A stretch of 64,000 bases of DNA from contig JAUMIR010000001.1 of NCBI GenBank assembly GCA_030847615.1, positions 447,880,687 through 447,944,686 on the forward strand, in the 5' to 3' direction. Below the pieces are notes generated by a model, which saw only the letters and a program-made list of their open reading frames with translations, made no database searches and was not told the origin of the DNA. Position numbers and translations under genes: made by a program. Shown in pieces: positions 57,477-64,000 of the stretch; within the stretch, counting starts at the first letter, position 1, and the number at the start of each line of letters is the position of its first letter. This stretch comes from Gambelia wislizenii (lineage: Eukaryota; Chordata; Lepidosauria; Squamata; Crotaphytidae).

Positions 57477-59667
57477 TTGATAAAATAGAGACAGTACAGG
57501 TGATGCAAGAGATTTGTGGCAGAGAGCAAAAAGGCATAGAAAGAAGATACAGTGCAGACTGCAACCTTCTACCTGTAGTGAACTGAGTGTGGCAAGTGCA
57601 TTAATGGGAACAAAGGCCCAGCACAGGCTTCCCCCTGCTTTGCCTTCTGCAAGCTGTTGTTATGTTCCTTTCTGGAAGCCTGTTTATCATTTCAGCCACA
57701 ACTTGAGTTGCTGTGGCTGCTTTTGCACAGGATTCAGGAGAAAGGACAGAGGAAGAGGCTTTGACTCAAGTGGTTCAAATAATTAGCTCTTTCCCAAATA
57801 ACATACTGCGAGAAATAAACGGATTTGATTGAAAATTCAGGGGAAGTAACCACAGGAAAACCCCATGATAGATTTGCCTTAGGGTTGCCATAATTCAGAC
57901 ATGACTTAAAGGCATACAACAATAACAAAGGATTAAAAAATAGTTCACTGTCAGAGCCCATTGGAATGATGTTATGGTCCCAACAGACCATGGTCAGGTT
58001 CTGATCCAGAGACAATCAAGAGAGACAAAGACAGATTAAGTTGTCTCAGATGGGCAGGGAACAATCAATGTGAGAGGTTTCTGTTTAGCCCAGGGCTGGG
58101 GAATGTGTGGTCCTCCAGATATTCCTGGACTGCAACACCCATCAGCCCTAGTCAATTGAAGCAAAACACTCATTTTAAGTGCTGTAAGATTAGAAACAGT
58201 GAAATCTGGGGAAAATTTAAAAGATCCTTGAAAACAAAAGTGGATAAACAGAGTGTGGTCTATAGCAATGATTCTCGAATTGTGCGATCCTCTAAGGTTT
58301 TGGACTCCAGCTACCAGAATCCCCAAGGACTGGCCAAGCTGACGGTGGCTTCTGAGAGCTGAAGTGCAAAACCATTGGGCCACCAAAGTTTAAGAACCAT
58401 TGATCTATACCAGAAAAGCTAACAGATAAAATGAGCCAAGCAAGAGGAGAAATCAAAGAGTATTTTCAACCACAACACCACAGTAACTCTCATCTTTATC
58501 TCTCTCTCTGTGTGTGTGTGTGTATGAGAGAGAGAGAGAGAGAGAGAAAGAAGTTGCTTGTCAACTTATGGTGAACCCATGAATTTCTTAAGGTTTTCTT
58601 AGGCTTACACACTCTAAAAATAAAGCATTTTACTATAAAAGTAACGGTGGTCAGAAAATATAGTATCCTCAGAAGTCTAGTGAACCCTGATTTGCTCCCC
58701 AAGTCTATGACAGTATATGCTGGCCTCAAGTGTGGAAAAGGATTACAGCTCCCAGAATTTACCAGCCAGCATGCTGGTTGGGGGCTTCTGAGAATTGCAA
58801 TCACCCAAGAGCAATCTTTTGCAAGTGTTATGATTATGCAAGTTGCACAGTCTAGGTAAGGGAAGGGGAAACAATATCTGATTCAAAATGGTGCTGTCTT
58901 AAGGTTGTATTTACTATAAAGGAACAAGAAGTAGTCCATTTAAGGCAGCAGGTTTCAAGATTTTCAAAGAACTACTTTTTGTCCACACACACCCCTCCAC
59001 TTTTGGGTTCCATTAAAAAAAAATCAGAGATGCAGTCAAGAACAGGGGGTGCCATTTTATGTTTAATTTTAATTACAAAAATGACTGTATCATTTCAAAG
59101 ATATGATTTGATGTTTCCTGAGGCAGTGGCTACCCAAATTGATCACATGCCAAGTAGTGTGAACAGCACATGCAAAACATGTGCTTTCATGATTTCCCTA
59201 GGAAAGCCTACAGCACTGGCCAAGTCAGTAGACAGCAGACTGAGAACATGTGATGCCCTCACATTCGTAACACTAAGTAGGCCAAGTGCTTGAATGGGAG
59301 ACTTCTTTGCCTCTGCTGCCATGTTGGGATTTTCAAAGATCCGTGGAACAAATAAATAAGTTTGTAACATGGCTACAGAGCCCCTCAAGATGCCAGCATG
59401 CCTAGTATTAAGTCTCAAAATGCAAACTTTGATTATCTAGTAGTTGGTCTGCTATACTTTTATTGGAGGGAAAAGAATGTTATACAACAGTGATGGAAAT
59501 GAAGTTCTGGAGTTCCAGAAGGAAGGAAGTTGATGCTGGTCTGAAGAGTTCGAATATCCCCACTAAACAGATCTCATGGAGATTATGAACTGTATGTATT
59601 TGCATGAGAGACAAAAAGAAAATTTGAGAAAAAGAGATTCCACATTTATGTGAAGTCTGCAGAAGAG

Positions 59668-59895
59668 CCAGCATAGTGTATTGGTTTGAATGCTGGACAA
59701 GGTCCAGGAGAATATGGTTTGAATCCCTGCTTGGCCATGAAAACTCAGTGGATGACTTGGGCAAATCACATCCTCTCATCCTCAGAGGAAGGCAAACCCC
59801 TTCTGAACAAATCTTGCCAAGAAAACCCTGTGATAGGTTTGCCTTAGGGTCACCATAAGCTGGATATGTCTTGAAGGTGCAGAACAAGAACATCA
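59668..59895 (+). repeat. tRNA-derived SINE, full length
   Basis: GCCAGCATAGTGTATTGGTT head, GGTTTGAATCCC B box, GCCAAGAAAACCCTGTGATA body and an AGAACAAGAACA tail. Confidence 0.9.
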
Positions 59896-59926
59896 GGAGA
59901 TCCTTCCCATGAACTGTGCTCAAAAT

Positions 59927-60290
59927 CTAGCAAATAGTTCTTAGAAGTTCATAAGATCGCACACTTCTATTGTGGTTTAAGGAATCCAGGAAAATTCCCT
60001 CATACTGTTCTCCCAGCCACTGGACATTATTAGGTGACAGGACAGAGAAAAGGGTCTCTTTGTAAGAGCTTATAATTTTAATATGGTCCTCTGGGGAGTC
60101 CTTCAGATAACCTGGACACAAGCCATATAGGGCTTTATAGGTCATTACCAGCACTTTGAACTGTGCCCAGAAACAGACTGGCAGCCAAGGGAGCTGTTGC
60201 AACAAGGGAGTTGTGTGCTCCCAGTAACCAGCCCCAGTTAACAATTTGGCTGCAGCTCTTTGAAGTACCGTAACTGTCTATTGAGAGGAC
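59927..60290 (-). repeat. L2-like LINE coding remnant
   Basis: The minus strand reads WEHTTPLLQQLPWLPVCFWA then QFKVLVMTYKALYGLCPGYL, matching the conserved H-TPLL--LHWLPV-FK-L-TYKAL block downstream of the L2 reverse transcriptase. The frame ends soon after and no full protein remains. Confidence 0.75.
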
Positions 60291-60589
60291 TTTGAGCTGA
60301 TCAATATAGGAAGGAGCAGTTGACCCCACTTTAAGAAAAGATCCATTCTATACATTAGCTTCGCAGGTTCAAAAATATGATGTTGCATTATATGCAAGCT
60401 GAATTGATGACTCTTGGTTTCACAGCTGTGCATCCCATAGCAGTCCAGGAAGTCAAAGAAACCTCTTTCTAGAAAATGATCAGCATGTTTTTCCAGCTCA
60501 CAGTACTGTGGCTTTTTCCTCATTGTACCATTTTCATGAGGCAGATAGACATCACAACTAGTTTACACAGCATCCATTACTGCAGTGGG

Positions 60590-61165
60590 GATGATGATGA
60601 CGACAACAACAATGACAACGATAATCTACATTTTTCTGCATCCAGGACTCATGGAGACTTCCAAAAGTTTAAACAGATACAGCTGAAAAGCTTCATATCA
60701 TACAAAAGTTTAAAATACTGTATAATTAAATTAGAAATAGAATTTACAATAGTTAAAAACATGGGTATTAAAAAGAAAACCAATAAATACCTTTATGCCC
60801 TGCTGAAATGAAAATTCTTCACCAGCCTATGGAAGGATAGGAAGAAGGATGCCAATCTAACCTTTCTAGGAAAGGTGTTCCAAAGCCTTGGAGCAACCAC
60901 TGAGAAAGCCCTCCTCTCTTTTGTTCCCACCAAATGTGTTCCCACCAGATTTATCTGTGACAGTGGTGAGACAGAAAGAAGGGCCTCCAGAGAAGATCTC
61001 AAAATGTGGGCAGGCTCATGTGGGAGTGTACAGTCCTGTTTTGTGCTCGCTCTCTCGCTCTCTTTCTCTCTTTGCCCAAGACCAGAACAGTATTTTGCCT
61101 GTGCAGCACTATTCTTTTTTCCTCTCCACACTATGAAGCCCTCCTTGCAATTCCTGCTTTGTTGA
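60590..61165 (-). repeat. L2-like LINE, C-terminus and 3' end
   Basis: The minus strand encodes ERRAFSVVAPRLWNTFPRKV and RLVKNFHF, the L2 C-terminal signature, then an AT-rich 3' UTR ending in a GTTGTTGTCGTCATCATC-type tail near 60592-60612. It is separate from the 59927 fragment because the part order is incompatible with one copy. Confidence 0.72.
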
Positions 61166-62065
61166 AACATCTGCTGCAAAAGTATCTGCAAGCAAGCCCC
61201 TTAAAAAATCTTTCTTGAATCAACTTGCATGCTCGTTGTCTATGTTTTATCCAAAACACATTTCTAGACTTCCTCTGCTGCTATTACACAGAGGTAATCC
61301 TGGGAAAACACACCAAGATGTGTCACATCCCATGCTGGCTCACTTAAAAACATTGGGTGAAAGAACGTATAGGGGAGAAATCACTATTTGACTAATGAAA
61401 ATGGATAAAATTAGGAGTGGAACCAATTCTATTTACCAATCTCTGTTAGTAGCATAAAACCAATAAACAGCTGACAGTTTCTCTCTGCTAAATGAGCATG
61501 TTAACGTGTCACAGAAGCCTTCTTTTGATTAGCTCTGACTTGTTTGGAAGCAATCTATTATTTGGGTCAAGGCAAATGTACTTGTGTAGCTGAAGTGCAC
61601 AGACTTTCATTTTCTGCCTATCCTGTAAAAGTGCTTCATCTAACCTGTTTAGCAATGTGGTAAAACAGAAGCATACATCAGGCTTGAAAGAAGGTTCAAG
61701 ACAACTCAGATATTCTCTTTGTTATTTTCTCCCCATATTCTTTTGTTTGGGAGAGGTTGACAAAAAAAATTGAGACAGGGGCCATCCCTTCCTTCCCTTC
61801 TGAAGCACTAGACCTTTTGAAATGAGAAATCAGTGGTCAACAAGCAGAGGAACCTAATTAAAATACTGTATTTAGTTCCCATGACAACTCTGCCACCTGC
61901 CTATTGACACCTTTGGGAAGTGCCTGAGGGCAGCTGATAAACTCTTTCAGCCTGTGATAGAAAGAACTGTATCCCCCACAAACAAGTTTAGGCTGAGAGG
62001 TGGGATAAAACTAACAGGTTAATATCTATTTCAATTAGTAGCATGTCTCAAGGACTACAGGGTCC

Positions 62066-62105
<40 letters not shown>
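62066..62105. repeat. (GAT)n microsatellite
   Basis: About 13 uninterrupted GAT units, followed by a piece of SINE tail (CAAGTAAGCTTTGATTTATGG). Confidence 0.95.
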
Positions 62106-62149
62106 TTTGCTGTCAAGTAAGCTTTGATTTATGGTGACCCTATGAGGCG

Positions 62150-62400
62150 TCCTGGAGCAAATCAAACCTGAACTCTCACTAAAATCCAAAACGATTAAAC
62201 TGAGACTGTTGTACTTTGGACATATGGTGAAACAATATGACTCACTGGAAAAGACTGGGGAAAAGCTGGAGGCAGTAGGAAAAGAAGAGGATACAATCAG
62301 AGATGAATTGATTCAATCCAGAAAGCCACATCTGCAAGATCTCACCAGGGCTCTTGATAACCAGGGCTCATGGGTATCCATAGTATTTCTCTCCAGCACA
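62150..62400 (+). repeat. RTE/BovB-like LINE C-terminal fragment
   Basis: The plus-strand frame reads LRLLYFGHMVKQYDSLEKT, matching the YFGH-MRR-DSLEK block of the 4203-4810 copy. It is short and broken. Confidence 0.7.
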
Positions 62401-62409
62401 TTTCAAATG

Positions 62410-62790
62410 AATTGAGTCTGTTCTTGTGAGTTTTCTTCTCTGTCCAGCTTACCATACATAGGAATTGGAAATACTGTGTCACGGATGATTCTGATTTTTG
62501 TATTTAATGATATATCTTTATATTTGAGGATCATATCTAGTTCATTTATAGCTGATTTTCCAAGTCTTTTAGTTTTCTTCTGATTTCTTGCCTACATCTC
62601 TGTTTGGATTAGTGATTTAGCCAAGGCATAGAAAATCTTGAACCATTTTGATGTCTTGTTTCCCACTTTAAAGTTATCAGCATCATCTGTGGTCATTATT
62701 TTTGTTTTCTTAATATTCAGCTGTAACCTTGTCTTTGCTCTTTCCCCTTTAACTTTTACCAGTAGTCCCTGGAGACTTTTAATATGGATA
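62410..62790 (-). repeat. RTE/BovB-like LINE fragment, antisense
   Basis: The minus strand reads LVKVKGERAKTRLQLNIKKT then KIMTTDDADNFKVG, the segment downstream of the reverse-transcriptase active site. It abuts the sense fragment, so the two are inverted relative to each other. Confidence 0.7.
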
Positions 62791-63039
62791 AGAGAAATTG
62801 GATCACTGGGGCTGCCCTTCCCATACATACAAGTTCCCATAGATCACAATTCTGTTCCACCCTGAAAGGTTCCCACATTCCTCCCTCCTTTAAAAAGGGC
62901 CTGTGACTCAAACAGCTGCACAACAGAGGGTTGTGAGGGTCCTGCACCCCTAACCCCGGTGAATGTGTAGGGCCAACTGTACTCACATTGATGTGATATT
63001 TAGGGAGTCTGGGAAGAAGAGTCTTCCATTTGATGCAGG

Positions 63040-63275
63040 GCACTAGCGTAAATACCTTAAAGGCACCAGATCCCATTTGATTTTGAAAGCTAAAAAAAAC
63101 TCAGCCCTGGTTAGTCCTTGGATGGGAGACCACCAATGGATACCAGGTCCTATAGACTATATTTCAGAAAAAGGAACTGGCAAAACCACCTCTGAGTATT
63201 CCTTGCCTTAGAAAACCCTGTAAAATTTATGGGGTCACTATTAAGTCAACAGGTGACTTGAAGGCACACACACAT
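63040..63275 (+). repeat. 5S-derived SINE, full length
   Basis: ACCAGATCCCATTTGATTTTG and CCTGGTTAGTCCTTGGATGG follow 5S rRNA. The body runs AACTGGCAAAACCACCTCTG, and the tail ends GACTTGAAGGCACACACACA. Confidence 0.9.
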
Positions 63276-63967
63276 AGTAAGAAAGAGGAAGAATCCTAAG
63301 GATTCAACTAGGGAGGGTAAGAGAGTACCTAAACAGCTGTGGAAGCTCTGAAAAGTTACTTTTTAGTCCTAGCCTTCTAAAACCAGTAGGCAGGGAGGAA
63401 GGTGTCCAGAAGAATATTTTTTTTGAGGCCTGAATGACTCAGGCATGATTGCAAGGAACAGGAAAAAAGAAAAATGAGTGAGAAGCAACAGAGAGAACTT
63501 AATGTGAGAGGGGATATTGTTGAAGAAAAACATTGAATTTGGATGGGTGTTAGGAAGAAGAAACTTCCTGTTGCTTAATGTCAGGGAAGTGTCAGTGGTT
63601 CTGCATGCCTGGGAGAAAGTGCTACACCTGCCTCTAGGGCTGAAGGATCAAAAGAGCTGGTGAGCCATTTTCTTGACAGGATGCATTTTGGCCAGCAGCA
63701 AGAGAGAAAAATCTTTCTGTAACATCAATTTTTATTCCTACAGAAAACAAAGTAACTTGCAGCATTCCGGAATGCATTTAGAGCCAGACAAAAGATGCTA
63801 AGAACAGCACTGGAAAATTGTAGATCTCATTCATGGAGCAGCAATGCTCTTCATGCAGCTGGGCAGTAGGGTAATGTGTCCAACTTTACAGATAAGACAA
63901 TTGTTTATTTTATGGCATCCTCCTTTTGAAAGGTGGTCCAGTCCAGTTCTCAAGATAAACAACAAGA

Positions 63968-63990
63968 AGGAGGAGGAGGAGGAGGAGGAA
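63968..63990. repeat. (AGG)n microsatellite
   Basis: About seven AGG/GGA units at the end of the window. Confidence 0.9.
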
Positions 63991-64000
63991 CAAAGGCCTT

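Overview
This is vertebrate nuclear DNA, most probably from a squamate reptile, with an iguanian lizard as the best guess. The evidence for the host is the repeat content. There are many copies of a tRNA-derived SINE that ends in an ACA-rich tail. There are several 5S-rRNA-derived SINEs, one Sauria-type SINE, CR1 and L2 LINE pieces, RTE/BovB-like LINE pieces, non-autonomous Helitrons and mariner-type elements. The species cannot be fixed from sequence alone.

Only one protein-coding gene can be supported: an intronless IRF2BPL orthologue on the minus strand (CDS 21068-23278, 736 aa). It has the N-terminal C4 zinc finger, the conserved middle region and the C-terminal RING finger of the IRF2BP family. 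Its CpG island covers about 20990-25560. A 3' UTR of about 0.8 kb ends near a polyadenylation signal at 20250-20255. The TATA-less, GC-rich promoter lies at 23279-24400.

Layout. 1-5545: SINE and LINE debris, including two head-to-head fragments of one LINE family and an LTR-like insert. 5545-13660: mostly quiet intergenic DNA with one clean Helitron (9582-9935) and a CR1 carrying a foldback insertion. 13730-15990: a strong CpG island with no recognised gene. 16000-20230: repeats and unique DNA. 20230-25560: IRF2BPL. 25560-46230: gene-free sequence with dense SINE, MITE and mariner insertions, a second orphan CpG island (33770-34290), a 1.4-kb inverted-repeat structure (39979-41370) and a second Helitron (45757-46226). 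46228-47580: a 113-124-bp minisatellite, a third CpG-rich patch, an RFX-type X-box and an expanded tandem duplication. 47600-64000: gene-free, with SINEs, nested CR1 and mariner insertions, a long palindrome (51552-51792), a second X-box and L2/RTE LINE pieces.

Most long open frames in the GC-rich stretches are compositional shadows, and several start only at GTG or TTG. No CRISPR array, operon, rRNA or tRNA gene, or other prokaryotic system is present, and I found no new biological system. The points most worth a second look are the orphan CpG islands, the large inverted repeats, the Helitron pair, the SINE copies that share a 3' flank, and the lineage-specific low-complexity tracts in IRF2BPL.
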